DNA of 64,000 bases from Streptomyces rimosus subsp. rimosus (GCF_000720725.1 NZ_JOCQ01000014.1:62001-126000), one strand, 5' to 3'. Shown: positions 17,246 to 26,936, counted from the stretch's first letter. Program-made: numbers and translations. Notes: a model not told the origin generated them from the letters alone.

Positions 17246-17917
17246 TCACGATGGCGCGCTGATCAGGATCCCTCGTCCTGCATGGAACCGCTCGAATATG
17301 CGCATGGGTAGCGATGCGGAGTCTGCATTGTGGGAGTAGCCCGACGGATTATGGAACCGCACCATCCTGCCATGGACCGCATGAATCAGTACAAGATGCC
17401 CTCCCCGTCGCGGTTCGTAGGTTCTCGGGTCGCGGATCTCAGGAGATACTGAAGCGATCAGGACTTGCCCGGGGTGCACTGCTTGGGCGGACTTTTGAAT
17501 CGGCGTGTTCTCGATCAGTTGGCAGGTGAGCCCGAATTGTGAGCTGACCCACGCCATGAATGGCCTGTAGATCAGTCCATGGACCTTGCCCCGGGATTCC
17601 ACCACGTAGCAGCCCCAGTCGAGAGCCAGTGCAAGGAGTTCACGCATCGACAGTCGGGTTTCCGTCCAGCCATGGAGCAGGGACTGCAGACATGCCAAAC
17701 CGCATACTTTGCGGGACCAGAACAGGTATTCCTCGCGAGAGTGGTACCCGTCGGAGGCCCAGTCGTGCAGTTGCGATGGATCGGTGCGCCTCAGGAAGAC
17801 GTCGAGACCTGATGGGGCGGCACGCCGCATGACGACCTCGTCGTTCCGGTCCAGGCTTCCCCACTGTGAGACGTAAGGGAGGTTTCCATCACGTGATGGG
17901 AAAGTCGAAATAGGCAT
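17246..17917 (-). CDS. C39-like cysteine peptidase at the end of the vanHAX operon
   Basis: A 223-residue papain-fold peptidase of the C39-like type. The catalytic Cys lies in KVCGLACLQSLL (Cys72) and the His in GGHLVLIHAVHG, followed by the expected polar FHNPSG loop. There is no signal peptide or membrane segment, so action in the cytoplasm is likely. The ATG at 17917 lies 29 bases inside vanX, so it is a translationally coupled fourth gene of the vanH-vanA-vanX transcript; later in-frame starts are possible. Such a peptidase is not part of canonical van operons. It might cut peptidoglycan precursors or a partner protein, but nothing here fixes its target. Confidence 0.65.
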   Translation of the reverse strand: MPISTFPSRDGNLPYVSQWGSLDRNDEVVMRRAAPSGLDVFLRRTDPSQLHDWASDGYHSREEYLFWSRKVCGLACLQSLLHGWTETRLSMRELLALALDWGCYVVESRGKVHGLIYRPFMAWVSSQFGLTCQLIENTPIQKSAQAVHPGQVLIASVSPEIRDPRTYEPRRGGHLVLIHAVHGRMVRFHNPSGYSHNADSASLPMRIFERFHAGRGILISAPS

Positions 17918-18497
17918 CTGTATAAGGCTCGCTTCTCAGCGTGTAGTGCCACCATTCGCAGGCGTAGCGAACAAATCCGCAGTTCTCCATGATGGAGCAA
18001 AGGTGCTCGCGGTTTCCCGCTTCGGTGGGCGTCAGTCCTCTTGCTCCGTGATGTGAGATCGGGTCCATGAGGTCGTGGCCGCCGCCCATGCGGGCGTATT
18101 CGCCGGTGGCGAGGCTGTAGAGCGTCAAGTCGACGGTACTGCCACGGCTGTGGCCCGACTTGGCGGCCACGTACCCCTTGTCGATGAGCTCGGATCTGTC
18201 GATATTGGGATAGTGGCGCTTCTTTGTCCGACCGTCCTCCGGCTGTTCTGACCAGCGCAGGAAGCAGTCGACGGCACGTTGCGGACGGTATCCGTCCCAA
18301 ACAAGTAATCCGAAGCCGAGGGGCGCGGCTTCTTCTTGCGCTCGCCCAAGGGCTGTGCACAAAGCTCTGGTGCCGACTACCCGGTTTGCCAGGTATCCGT
18401 CCACCGGCTTTCCGGTGAAGTTGTCCCGAGTGGCGTACTTGGCATCCCAACGGATGCCGGGCACCAGCTCGTCCAGGTACACGAAGTCGTCGTTCAT
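17889..18497 (-). CDS. vanX: VanX D-Ala-D-Ala dipeptidase
   Basis: A 202-residue zinc dipeptidase that destroys D-Ala-D-Ala so that only D-Ala-D-Lac enters the cell wall. The SxHxxGxxxD zinc motif is present as SGHSRGSTVDLTL and the C-terminal zinc/catalytic region as EWWHYT. WDGYRPQRAVDCF carries the essential Arg. Length matches known VanX. Its ATG overlaps the vanA stop by four bases (18494-18497). Confidence 0.96.
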   Translation of the reverse strand: MNDDFVYLDELVPGIRWDAKYATRDNFTGKPVDGYLANRVVGTRALCTALGRAQEEAAPLGFGLLVWDGYRPQRAVDCFLRWSEQPEDGRTKKRHYPNIDRSELIDKGYVAAKSGHSRGSTVDLTLYSLATGEYARMGGGHDLMDPISHHGARGLTPTEAGNREHLCSIMENCGFVRYACEWWHYTLRSEPYTDAYFDFPIT

Positions 18498-19534
18498 CGC
18501 TTCTTCCGGTGCAGCGTCATGGAGACGAGCCGGTCTATCACGTCGGAAAGCGGCAGTCCTGCGGCGGCCATCATCCGGGGGTAGCGGCTGTAGGAGGTCA
18601 TGCCGGGCAGGGTGTTGACTTCGTTGAGTACCACCTGGCCGTCCTCCTTGAGGAACATGTCCACGCGGGCAAGCCCCTGGCAGCCCAGGGTGCGGTAGAT
18701 GGTCTTGGCGCTCTCTTGGACGAGCCGACGCGACTCTTCGGAGATGTCAGCGGGAACGATGAACACCGAGTTCTCCGAGCCGGTCTCGGGTGAGTCCTCC
18801 TGGTGGATCCTGAAGAATCCGTGCGAGAGGGCTACGCGGTCCACCTCACCCGCGATCGGGGCGGAGGGATCCCCCAGGATTGCACAGCCGACCTCGCTGC
18901 CGGCCACGGCCTCTTCAATCAGGATCTTCGAGTCGTACTGTCGTGCTGCGTCCAGTGCACTCGGCAAGTCCTCTTCTCCGGCAACCTTGCTGACGCCGAA
19001 GGACGAGCCCGAACGGGCCGGCTTCACGAAGACAGGGTAGGCAAACTGGCCGGCGTCGACCTTCTCGTTCTCCGCGACCACCCGGAAATGCGGCGTGGCG
19101 ATTCCCGCGCTCTTGGCCACGGTATAGGTCAGGGATTTGTCCATGCAGATCGCAGAGCTCTGGACATCGCAGCCGGCATAAGGGATGCCGGAGAGCTCCA
19201 GCAGGCCCTGGACCGCACCGTCTTCCCCGAGTGTGCCGTGCAGAACGGGCAGCACGAGGTCCAGGCGGATCACTTCGAATCCTCCCTGTCCCAGGACGAG
19301 CAGCCCGTGGACGCTTCGGTCCGGTGACAGCATGACCGGGCGGGCGCCGCCGTTCTCCCAGTCGACGCCTGGGGAGCCGCAGAGCTTCCAGGCGCCGGAC
19401 TGCGTAATGCCGATCCAGTACGGTTCGTAGGTATCCGTGTTGAGGTTCTTTGCAACCTCCTGGGCGGACTTGACGGAGACCGGGTGTTCTTCGGAAGAGC
19501 CCCCGAAAATGATGCCGATCTTCAACCTGTCCAT
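18494..19534 (-). CDS. vanA: VanA-type D-alanine--D-lactate ligase
   Basis: A 346-residue ATP-grasp ligase that makes the D-Ala-D-Lac depsipeptide ending vancomycin-resistant cell-wall precursors. Hallmarks: IGIIFGGSSEEHPVSVKSA at the N-terminus, VLHGTLGEDGAVQGLLEL, the omega-loop FFRIHQEDSPETGSENSVF and the ATP/Mg site VLNEVNTLPGMTSYSRYPRM. The EEHPVSVKSA start and the omega-loop are those of VanA-like lactate ligases rather than housekeeping Ddl. It overlaps the end of vanH by 13 bases and the start of vanX by four, giving a tightly coupled operon. Confidence 0.95.
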   Translation of the reverse strand: MDRLKIGIIFGGSSEEHPVSVKSAQEVAKNLNTDTYEPYWIGITQSGAWKLCGSPGVDWENGGARPVMLSPDRSVHGLLVLGQGGFEVIRLDLVLPVLHGTLGEDGAVQGLLELSGIPYAGCDVQSSAICMDKSLTYTVAKSAGIATPHFRVVAENEKVDAGQFAYPVFVKPARSGSSFGVSKVAGEEDLPSALDAARQYDSKILIEEAVAGSEVGCAILGDPSAPIAGEVDRVALSHGFFRIHQEDSPETGSENSVFIVPADISEESRRLVQESAKTIYRTLGCQGLARVDMFLKEDGQVVLNEVNTLPGMTSYSRYPRMMAAAGLPLSDVIDRLVSMTLHRKKR

Positions 19535-20562
19535 GTTTTCCCGCTTTCGAAGTCGAGGCAGTTGATGAGGCTGTTTGTGACGGTGTCGCGCAGCGCGTGG
19601 TCGGTGTAGTAGGCCGTGTGTGGGCTGATGAACACATTCGGCATCTCTTGCAGTCGCAACAGCGAGCGGTTCTCGATGGGCTTGTTTCGGCAGTCGGTGT
19701 AGAAGATTCCTTCCTCGCCGTCGAGAACGTCCAGCGCCGCGCCGCCCAATCTGCCGTTTTCCAACGCCGGCAGAAGGGCTTCGGTGTCAATGAGCGGGCC
19801 GCGTCCGGTGTTGACGATGAATGCACCGTGTTTCATCTGCTCGATACGCCGATGATCGAGGAGGTGGCGGGTTTCTGCGGTGAGCGGGGTGTGGAGCGTG
19901 ACGATGTCGCTGTGCCGGAGCAGCTCGTCGATCGGCGCGTAATCGGCGGAGGCCGCGGGACGGTTGTCGTAGGCCAGCACGCGGCAGCCGAAGCCTCGCA
20001 ACCGGTCGATGACTGCTGTGCCGATACGCCCCGTGCCGACCACTCCGACCGTCAGGTCGCGCAGCTCTTTGCCGCGTATCTCACTCAGCCGGTAGTCATG
20101 GGTATCGGCGCGGCGGAGGGTGGCTTTCGCGTGGCGCACAGCCATCAACATCAGCATCAGCGTGTAGTCGGCAACGCTGTCGGGAGAATACGTCACGTTT
20201 CCGACGGAGATACCGACGCTCTCCGCGTAGCTCACGTCGATGTGGTTGCATCCGACGCTTCGTGTGGAGAGATACTCCACACCGGCGCGGCTCAGCTCGA
20301 TGAGCGTGGCACGGGTGACGTGCGTCTTGTGGCCGATGCTGACACATCGGTTCCCGGCTGCCAGGCCGGTATTGGCTTCGGATACCGCTTCCTTCGTGAT
20401 GGTCGGCACCACGCCGAAGCGAGGAGCCATTTCCCGGAAGAGAAGGGCCTCATCCTGCTCGCACCCATAGACCGTGATTCCCGTTGCCGAGACAGCCCGT
20501 GTGGACGGCGCCGACGCTCGGGTGCGGCATGCCGCCGCTCGTGTGGGTCCGCTGGAACTCAT
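19522..20562 (-). CDS. vanH: VanH D-lactate dehydrogenase
   Basis: A 346-residue NAD(P)H-dependent enzyme that reduces pyruvate to D-lactate for the VanA ligase. Shown by GVVGTGRIGTAV (cofactor), NTGRGPLIDTEAL (catalytic Arg), LDVLDGEEGIFY (Glu region) and ISPHTAYYTDHA (His). The first 25 or so residues (Ala/Arg/Thr-rich before TGITVYGCEQDE) are extra relative to typical VanH; a later start is possible. I keep the ATG at 20562 because the promoter repeat ends exactly there, as it does in front of the other two van transcripts. Confidence 0.93.
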   Translation of the reverse strand: MSSSGPTRAAACRTRASAPSTRAVSATGITVYGCEQDEALLFREMAPRFGVVPTITKEAVSEANTGLAAGNRCVSIGHKTHVTRATLIELSRAGVEYLSTRSVGCNHIDVSYAESVGISVGNVTYSPDSVADYTLMLMLMAVRHAKATLRRADTHDYRLSEIRGKELRDLTVGVVGTGRIGTAVIDRLRGFGCRVLAYDNRPAASADYAPIDELLRHSDIVTLHTPLTAETRHLLDHRRIEQMKHGAFIVNTGRGPLIDTEALLPALENGRLGGAALDVLDGEEGIFYTDCRNKPIENRSLLRLQEMPNVFISPHTAYYTDHALRDTVTNSLINCLDFESGKTWTG

Positions 20563-20645
20563 GCCGTCCAGTCAAGAGAGCGCGGTGTTGCCAGCACGTA
20601 TGCGTTTTTTGCTACACCGACGATATGTTGCCGGCCGCTGCACGC
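20563..20645 (-). promoter_or_regulatory. vanHAX promoter with VanR-type operator (copy A)
   Basis: Read on the minus strand this 83-bp block matches copies B and C: TATCG at 20625-20621, a degenerate second half-site (TAGCA) 11 bp later, an A-rich run, GCATACGTGCTGGCAACA, then CTCTCTTGACTGGACGGC directly before the vanH ATG. The 11-bp spacing suits OmpR/PhoB-class regulators such as VanR. It is an inverted repeat of copy B, with about 235 bp between them. Confidence 0.75.
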
Positions 20646-20880
20646 GCAGGACGATGCCCGCCTTGATCGCCAAGGGTGAGCCCCAGCCCGGCAGAGAATG
20701 CCAGCGGAAGCATGTGCAACACGTTGCCGTGTCGCCCTCGAAGCTCCGGGCGGTCCCGAAGCGGCGCTCAGGCGGGCCGACGACACTGCTGCCGGACCTG
20801 ATGCTCGAACTGACGGGTTGTCCGGTCGGTCCCACGGGCGAAGCCGACGCGGTCGGCCGGCCGCATTCATGCTCTCGCGG

Positions 20881-20963
20881 CGTGCTGGTCGGCAACATAT
20901 CGTCGGCGTATCGAAAACTGCATACGCGCCGGCAACATAACGCTCTCTTGACTGAACGGCATG
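20881..20963 (+). promoter_or_regulatory. murF-vanK promoter with VanR-type operator (copy B)
   Basis: TATCG at 20898-20902 and 20909-20913 (11-bp period), then AAAACTGCATACGCGCCGGC, then CTCTCTTGACTGAACGGC ending at the ATG of a 39-codon frame at 20961. It is nearly identical to copy A in inverted orientation and to copy C before vanY. Confidence 0.78.
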
Positions 20964-21080
20964 AGTTTCAGCAAACCAATCTCTGCCGTCCTCTGCCTCG
21001 CCGGCCCGCCCCCGCCCGCCCCCACTGCAATGGGCCGGTTGTTGATGCGCTGCGCCGATCCTTGTGCGGTCAAGGCATGA
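20961..21080 (+). CDS. 39-codon leader reading frame overlapping murF
   Basis: The ATG lies exactly where the vanH ATG lies relative to the shared promoter block, and the first residues MSFSKP resemble MSSSGP of VanH, so its start appears to be copied with the promoter. The 39-residue product is Pro/Ala-rich (a PPPPAPTA run), with no signal or known domain. Its TGA (21078-21080) overlaps the murF ATG as ATGA, so translating it would couple to murF, which has no good ribosome site of its own. It is either a real leader that loads ribosomes or a by-product of promoter duplication. Confidence 0.45.
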   Translation: MSFSKPISAVLCLAGPPPPAPTAMGRLLMRCADPCAVKA

Positions 21081-22459
21081 TCCCGCTCAGCCTCGGCGAG
21101 ATCGCCTCCGTGGTCGGCGGGAGGGTCGAGGGCGACGGCACCGTGACGGTGACCGCGCCGGCCGTGCTCGACAGTCGGCAGGCCGAGCGGGGCAGCCTCT
21201 TCGTCGCCTTCGACGGCGAGCACGTCGACGGCCACGACTACGCCGTCCAGGCCGGCCGGGCCGGCGCGGTGGCTGTGCTCGGCTCCCGGCCCACGGCGCT
21301 GCCGACTGTCGTTGTCGAGGACGCCAAAGCCGCGTTGCAGGCGCTCGCCGCCCACGTCGTGGCCCGGCTGCGCGAGGGGCTGACCGTCGTCGGGGTGACC
21401 GGATCCCGCGGCAAGACCAGCACCAAGGACCTGTTGGCAGCCGTGCTGTCGAGCGCCGCGCCGACTGTCGCCACGGTCGGCTCGCTCAACAATGAGCTCG
21501 GCGTGCCGCTCACCATGCTGCGTTCCGATGCGGCCACCCGGTTCCTCGTCCTTGAGATGGGAGTGCGCCGCATCGGCGACATCGCCAAGCTCACCGGCCT
21601 GGTCGCGCCCGACGTCGGTGTCGTCCTCAACGTCGGCCAGGCTCACCTCAGCCATCTCAGATCGCGCGCGGCGATCGCCCGGGCCAAGGGTGAGCTGGTG
21701 CAGGGTCTGGCGCCCGGCGGCACCGCGGTCCTTTGCGCCGACGATCCTCGGGTGGCCGCGATGCGCTCGCTCACCGACCGCCCGGCGCTGACCTTCGGCC
21801 GGGCGGAACACGCCGACGTTCGCCTCCTCGACGTGGCACTGGACCGGCTCGCCCGGCCGTCCTTCACCCTGCGGACCACCGTCGCCCGGGCTCCGGTCGC
21901 GCTGCCACTCGTGGGCGCGCACCAGGCCCTCAACGCGGCCGCTGCCGCGGCGGTGGGGCTGGCGGCCGGCGTCTCCCTCGATGCGGCCGCAGCGGCGCTG
22001 CCCACGGTCTCGCTGTCGAAGTGGCGCCTGGAACTGCGTGACCTCGTCGGCGGCGCAACGCTGCTCGACGACTCCTTCAACGCCGACCCCGACTCGACCC
22101 GTGCCGCCCTGGACGCGCTGGCGGCGATCGAGGGCAAGCGCCGTATCGCCGTCCTGGGAGAGATGCTCGAACTCGGCGACGGCAGCGAGGCCGAGCACCG
22201 CGCCGTCGGGGAGTACGCCGCCGTCCGGGCCGACGTGGTGGTCGCGGTCGGCGCCCGGACGCTCGCCGACGGCGCCGGAGAGCGGGCGGTGGCGCTGGCC
22301 GACAACGCCGCTGCTGTCCAATGGCTGCGCGGCCGGCTCGCTGCCGGCGATGTGGTGCTCGTCAAGGCCTCCCGTGGGGCGCGCCTCGACGAGGTCGCCG
22401 GCGCGCTCGTGTCCGGATCCCGCGATGTGCTGGTAGATCGACCTATGACCGACAGGTAG
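21077..22459 (+). CDS. murF: MurF: UDP-MurNAc-tripeptide--D-Ala-D-X ligase (van-associated paralogue)
   Basis: A 460-residue Mur ligase that adds the terminal D-Ala-D-Ala, or here probably D-Ala-D-Lac, to UDP-MurNAc-tripeptide. Domain 1 starts IPLSLGEIASVVGG. The ATPase domain has the P-loop VTGSRGKTSTKDLL (about residues 112-125), the LEMGVRRIGDIA segment and LNVGQAHLSHL. The C-terminal domain shows LLDDSFNADPDSTRAAL and AVLGEMLELGDGS, both MurF signatures. Its own VanR-type promoter and vanK downstream mark it as a dedicated copy, as reported for glycopeptide producers. I chose ATG 21077 because conserved MurF sequence begins at once. Confidence 0.92.
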   Translation: MIPLSLGEIASVVGGRVEGDGTVTVTAPAVLDSRQAERGSLFVAFDGEHVDGHDYAVQAGRAGAVAVLGSRPTALPTVVVEDAKAALQALAAHVVARLREGLTVVGVTGSRGKTSTKDLLAAVLSSAAPTVATVGSLNNELGVPLTMLRSDAATRFLVLEMGVRRIGDIAKLTGLVAPDVGVVLNVGQAHLSHLRSRAAIARAKGELVQGLAPGGTAVLCADDPRVAAMRSLTDRPALTFGRAEHADVRLLDVALDRLARPSFTLRTTVARAPVALPLVGAHQALNAAAAAAVGLAAGVSLDAAAAALPTVSLSKWRLELRDLVGGATLLDDSFNADPDSTRAALDALAAIEGKRRIAVLGEMLELGDGSEAEHRAVGEYAAVRADVVVAVGARTLADGAGERAVALADNAAAVQWLRGRLAAGDVVLVKASRGARLDEVAGALVSGSRDVLVDRPMTDR

Positions 22460-22467
22460 GAGCGGCT

Positions 22468-23586
22468 GTGGCTTTTCGGGTACGGACCATCACGGCGGGG
22501 GAGCACGCCGCGTTCAACGCGTCCCGACCTGCGGTGAGTTTCCTGCAGACCCCAGCCTGGGCGTCGGTGAAGAGTGAGTGGGGAGCCGAGTCGCTGGGCT
22601 GGTTCGACGAGTGCGATCAACTGGTCGGCGCGGGCTTGGTGCTGTATCGGCGGCTGCCCGGGGTCAAGGCGTCGCTGGCGTACCTGCCCGAAGGGCCGGT
22701 GATCGACTGGGCCTCGGATGATCTGGCCGGCTGGCTCGGCCCGTTGGTGGACCACCTGAAGCGCTCTGGCGCATTCGCCATACGCATCGGAACGACGGTG
22801 GTGGCCCGCACCTGGAGTGCTGTGACGATCAAGGCCGCGATTGCCGACCCGGAGGTCACCAGGCTCAGCGACGTGCCGCCGGATACTGTCAACGACGCCG
22901 CCGCCCGGGCACGCACCCAGCTCCGGCATCTGGGCTGGCGCCCGCCGAAAGCAGGGGAAGGATTCTCGGCCGGGCAGCCGCGCTGGGTCTTCCAGGTCCC
23001 GTTGGCCGGCAAGAACGAAGATCAACTGTTCAAGGGGATGAACCAGCTCTGGCGGCGCAACATCAAGAAGGCCGACAAAGCGGGCGTCATCGTGACCCAG
23101 GGCGGCGTCGAGGACCTGCCCGACTTCTATCGGGTCTACCTCGAGACCGCGAAACGTGATCATTTCATCCCGCGGCCGTTCAGCTACTTCCCGACCATGT
23201 TCGAGGCGCTGCTGGCCGAGGACAAGGACCGGATCCGGCTTTACCTCGCCCACCACGAAGGTGACCTCGTTGCCGCCACCATCTGGATCCGGGTCGGGCA
23301 ACACGCCTGGTACAGCTACGGCGCCTCTACCACGGCCAAGCGGGCGGTACGCGGGTCGAACGCCGTGCAGTGGAAGATGATCACTGACACTCTGGCTGCC
23401 GGATGCACGGTCTACGACCTGCGCGGCATCACCGACACCGTGGACGAGAACGGCCCGCACCTGGGCCTGATCCAGTTCAAGGTCGGCACCGGCGGCGAAG
23501 CCGTGGAGTATCTCGGCGAATGGGATCTGCCGCTGAATCGCCTGCTCTATAAGGCATTTGACGTCTACATGTCCCGCCGAGGCTGA
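22468..23586 (+). CDS. vanK: VanK, FemX-type peptidyltransferase
   Basis: A 372-residue FemABX-family aminoacyltransferase. In Streptomyces VanK adds the Gly branch to precursors ending in D-Ala-D-Lac, which the housekeeping FemX does not accept. Shown by FLQTPAWASVKSEWG, the double-GNAT layout, MNQLWRRNIKKADKAGV, FSYFPTMFEALL and the late YSYGAS / GSNAVQWKMI segments. GTG 22468 follows GGAG by 5 nt and lies 8 bp after the murF stop. In S. coelicolor vanK is essential once vanHAX is on, which fits regulation by the same operator type. Confidence 0.92.
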   Translation: MAFRVRTITAGEHAAFNASRPAVSFLQTPAWASVKSEWGAESLGWFDECDQLVGAGLVLYRRLPGVKASLAYLPEGPVIDWASDDLAGWLGPLVDHLKRSGAFAIRIGTTVVARTWSAVTIKAAIADPEVTRLSDVPPDTVNDAAARARTQLRHLGWRPPKAGEGFSAGQPRWVFQVPLAGKNEDQLFKGMNQLWRRNIKKADKAGVIVTQGGVEDLPDFYRVYLETAKRDHFIPRPFSYFPTMFEALLAEDKDRIRLYLAHHEGDLVAATIWIRVGQHAWYSYGASTTAKRAVRGSNAVQWKMITDTLAAGCTVYDLRGITDTVDENGPHLGLIQFKVGTGGEAVEYLGEWDLPLNRLLYKAFDVYMSRRG

Positions 23587-23690
23587 GGCACTTGGGGGTG
23601 GCGAAACGCGGCGGGTGAGACGCGAAGTGGGCAGGGAAGCAGCAAGCGGCGTTGTTCGGGTGCTCGTGCCCGTCGATTGCACGTGCCGTC

Positions 23691-24939
23691 TCAGCGATCA
23701 ACAGATCGGTTGGTGACAGCATTGGGCCACTCGTTCGCATCGCACCTGGCGCTCGGCCGCCGAAACCCACGACGCCGCTCCAGCCGTGGGCGGGCAGCGG
23801 GTTCCCCCTGGGAGATCCGGACGTTCGTCAGGCCTGACCGACCTGTTGGTGTGTGCGCTGACGCGGCGGGCAGTTGCACCGTGACGCGGAGGCCGCCGGC
23901 GGGGCGTGGGGTGAGGGTGAGGGTTCCGTCGTGTGCTTCGGTGATGCTTTTGACGATGGCCAGGCCGAGGCCGACACCTGCTTGGCCGGTGTGCAAGCGT
24001 TCGGTGCCGCGCTGGAATGGCTCGGTGAGTGTCGAGGCCAGCTGTGAGGTGAGTTTCTCGCCGGTATTCTCGACAGTGAGCACAACAGTGTCGTGGCGGA
24101 CGCTGGTATTCACCCATACCATGCCCTGGCCAGGCAGGTTGTGGCCGATCGCGTTGTGCAGAAGGTTCGTGGTCATCTGCAGCAGGAGCGCCGGTGAGCC
24201 GATGGTGGTGCCCATGTCGCCGGAGGCTTCAATGGTGACGCCCTGCTTTTCTGCCAAGGGGAGGAGCGTTTCAGTGGCTTCTTCCGCCAAAAGGGACAGG
24301 TCAACCTGTTCCCTGGTGAATGACCGCTGGTTGGCGCGGCTGAGCAGGAGCAATGCTTCAGTGAGGTCGATGGCTCGGGTGTTGACCACGCGGAGGCGTT
24401 CGACAAGCTCGCAGGTGTCGCGGTTCGGATCGCTGCGGGCCACTTCGAGAAGCGCCTGCGTCACCGCCAGCGGGGTGCGCAGTTCGTGAGAGGCATTGGC
24501 CGCGAATCGCTGCTGTTCGGCGACGTGGGCTTCGAGCCGCGCGAGCATGGTGTCGAAGGAGTCGGCGAGTTCGCGGAACTCATCTCGGCGGCCCGGTAGG
24601 TGGATCCGGTACGAGAGCGGCCCGTTCGCCACCCTGCGTGTGGCATCGGTGATGCGAGTCAGCGGGGCGAGCATCCGGCCGGCCAGAATCCACCCGCCCA
24701 CGAGACCGAACACCAGCAGGAACGCCAGCACCAGGATTCCCGCCGGGATGAAGACGATCGGGCCGAAATTGCTGGGGTCGAAGACGCGCAGGAAGTCGGA
24801 CCGATCAGGGAAGCTGAGGCTGTTCGACCTTCCTCGCAGAAGGAACACCCACACGGCGGTGAGCAGCAAGACGCCCGCGATCACGAGGAACCCGGCGTAG
24901 CTGAGGGTGAGCTTGAGACGGGCGCTCAACCCTTGACGC

Positions 24940-24965
<26 letters not shown>
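23691..24965 (-). CDS. vanS: VanS sensor histidine kinase with an atypical C-terminal tail
   Basis: A 424-residue membrane kinase. Two transmembrane helices (about 22-43 and 68-95) flank a short extracellular loop of about 25 residues, as in Streptomyces VanS. A HAMP-like segment follows, then the H-box ASHELRTPLAV with phospho-acceptor His160, an N-box (LLQMTTNLLHNAIGHN) and G-boxes ending GGLRVTVQLPA near residue 367. About 55 further residues rich in Arg and Pro match nothing I know and may come from an altered 3' end at a junction. The ATG at 24965 overlaps vanR by 26 bases. Confidence 0.9.
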
Positions 24966-25635
<670 letters not shown>

Positions 25636-25654
25636 GGTCAGATGCTACGAGTCG

Positions 25655-25721
25655 GTGCATATCGCCGGTATATCGAAAACCGGATACGGACCGGCAACAC
25701 CACGCCCCCTCGACTGGAGGC
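25655..25721 (+). promoter_or_regulatory. vanY promoter with VanR-type operator (copy C)
   Basis: TATCG at 25660-25664 and 25671-25675 (11-bp period) is followed by AAAACCGGATACGGACCGGC and CTCGACTGGAGGC directly before the vanY ATG. The block matches copies A and B base for base over most of its length. GGAGG ends one base before the ATG, which is unusually close. Confidence 0.75.
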
Positions 25722-26300
25722 ATGAACGAACCACACATCATCCCACCTCGGCCCCGTGACCGGCTGTTCGCCCTGCTTGCGGTGGTGCTCGCCGTGCTCC
25801 TGCTGCCCGTTGCGTTCGTCCGCCATCCCGGCCGCGCCCGCGAACTGGCCTGCCGCTGGGCGCTGGCGCTCCGTTTTCCTGCCGAGGACCTCACCGGGCT
25901 GACCGAGGGTGCCAGGGCGGCGTTCACCGCTGCACGCGCTGCGGCGCTCTGGCGCCACGGGCAGCTCATCGGCCTCACCTCGGGATACCGCGATCCCCTC
26001 GTCCAGCAACGGTTGTTCGACAAGGAGGTGCGCCGCGTAGGCTCACCGGCCGCGGCGCGGATGTTCGTACTGCCACCGGCGGAATCCCGGCACGTCAAGG
26101 GCACCGCGCTGGATGTGCGCCCGTTCGAAGGCGCGCGCTGGCTAGAGGAACACGGTGCCCGCTACGGCCTCTACCGCATCTATGACAACGAGTGGTGGCA
26201 CTTCGAATACCATCCGGACGCCGGCTCCCTCACGCCCCCGGCGGCATCGGCAAGTCGGCGCTGCTGGGACGCTTTTGCTGCAGATCATCAGGCTGGGTGA
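25722..26300 (+). CDS. vanY: VanY-type D,D-carboxypeptidase, membrane-anchored, 3' end altered
   Basis: A 192-residue zinc carboxypeptidase of the M15/VanY family that trims the terminal D-Ala from precursors that escape replacement. An N-terminal hydrophobic helix (about 15-35) anchors it outside. Key motifs are TSGYRDPLVQQ, SRHVKGTALDV (SxHxxGxAxD zinc site) and NEWWHFEY. After the last catalytic motif the frame runs about 30 residues into sequence whose other frame reads PGGIGKSALL, a P-loop remnant, so the natural C-terminus was probably replaced at about 26230. The catalytic core is complete, so it may still work. Confidence 0.85.
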   Translation: MNEPHIIPPRPRDRLFALLAVVLAVLLLPVAFVRHPGRARELACRWALALRFPAEDLTGLTEGARAAFTAARAAALWRHGQLIGLTSGYRDPLVQQRLFDKEVRRVGSPAAARMFVLPPAESRHVKGTALDVRPFEGARWLEEHGARYGLYRIYDNEWWHFEYHPDAGSLTPPAASASRRCWDAFAADHQAG

Positions 26301-26470
26301 GCTGGAGCGCACGGACGCCGCCGCACCGCTGGACTCCCGCGGCGTGGCCGATGAGCTGCACGATCCGCTGCTCGCCTTCGCCGCCGGACCCGCTTGCCCT
26401 CTCGCTCGGTGCCGCGGCACCTGCGGGCGAGGGTGCCGCCGTCATGCGGCGATGCTGTTGTTCTGGCTGC
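26235..26470 (+). pseudogene. Scrap of a P-loop NTPase
   Basis: Frame +2 reads APGGIGKSALLGRF at about 26234-26275, the Walker A of an AfsR/NB-ARC or helicase-type NTPase. It continues in another frame as LLLQIIRLGELERTDAAA and DELHDPLLAFAAGP. No complete domain remains. Confidence 0.4.
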
Positions 26471-26499
26471 GGCGGTGCGGTTCGTCGACCGGGCTCGTT

Positions 26500-26857
26500 C
26501 GGGTTGGACCTCTACGACGAGGACGCCGAGGCCCTCCTGTCGGCAACGGCGACCGTGCGCCGTGACCGGACCACCGGTGACGAGAAGGACGACGGTCCGG
26601 TGCACGAGGTGCACGAGGTGGACGAGGTGGACGCGCTCAAGCGCCGTGCGGTCACCGCGACCCGGCCGGTGCCCATCCCGCCACAGTTCGTGCGCATGCT
26701 CAGGGCGTACATGGAACGGTTCGGCGTGGCACCGGACGGGCGGCTGTTCCGGAACAGGGCAGGCCATTGCGGCGTCCACGAGCAGGCCAACCGGCTCATC
26801 GAGCAGTTTCTGCGGGATTGGTATCGACTCAGCGGAGGAACCGCTCCCGCGGGGTGA
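26500..26857 (+). pseudogene. Tyrosine-recombinase/integrase remnant
   Basis: The frame carries ALKRRAVTATRPVPIPPQFV, RMLRAYMERFGVAPDGRLF and a broken HEQANRLIEQFLRDWYRL, matching the catalytic-domain interior of Streptomyces phage-type integrases. The region before it is overrun by a GAGGTG-rich microsatellite (encoding HEVHEVDEVD), and the Arg/Tyr active-site parts are absent. It lies next to the van island, so it may mark its mode of entry. Confidence 0.6.
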
Positions 26858-26936
26858 AGTCGGTCCTGGCTCTGAGTGAGCCCAGCGGAAGGCGTCTGAC
26901 GGGCAAAGCCCAGGGCAGGCGCCCTTTCTTGTGCGC

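Noticed and set aside
26580..26640. GAGGTG-rich run as a functional acidic repeat protein
   Set aside because: The HEVHEVDEVD repeat lies inside the frame-broken integrase remnant and has no independent start; it is most likely a microsatellite expansion.
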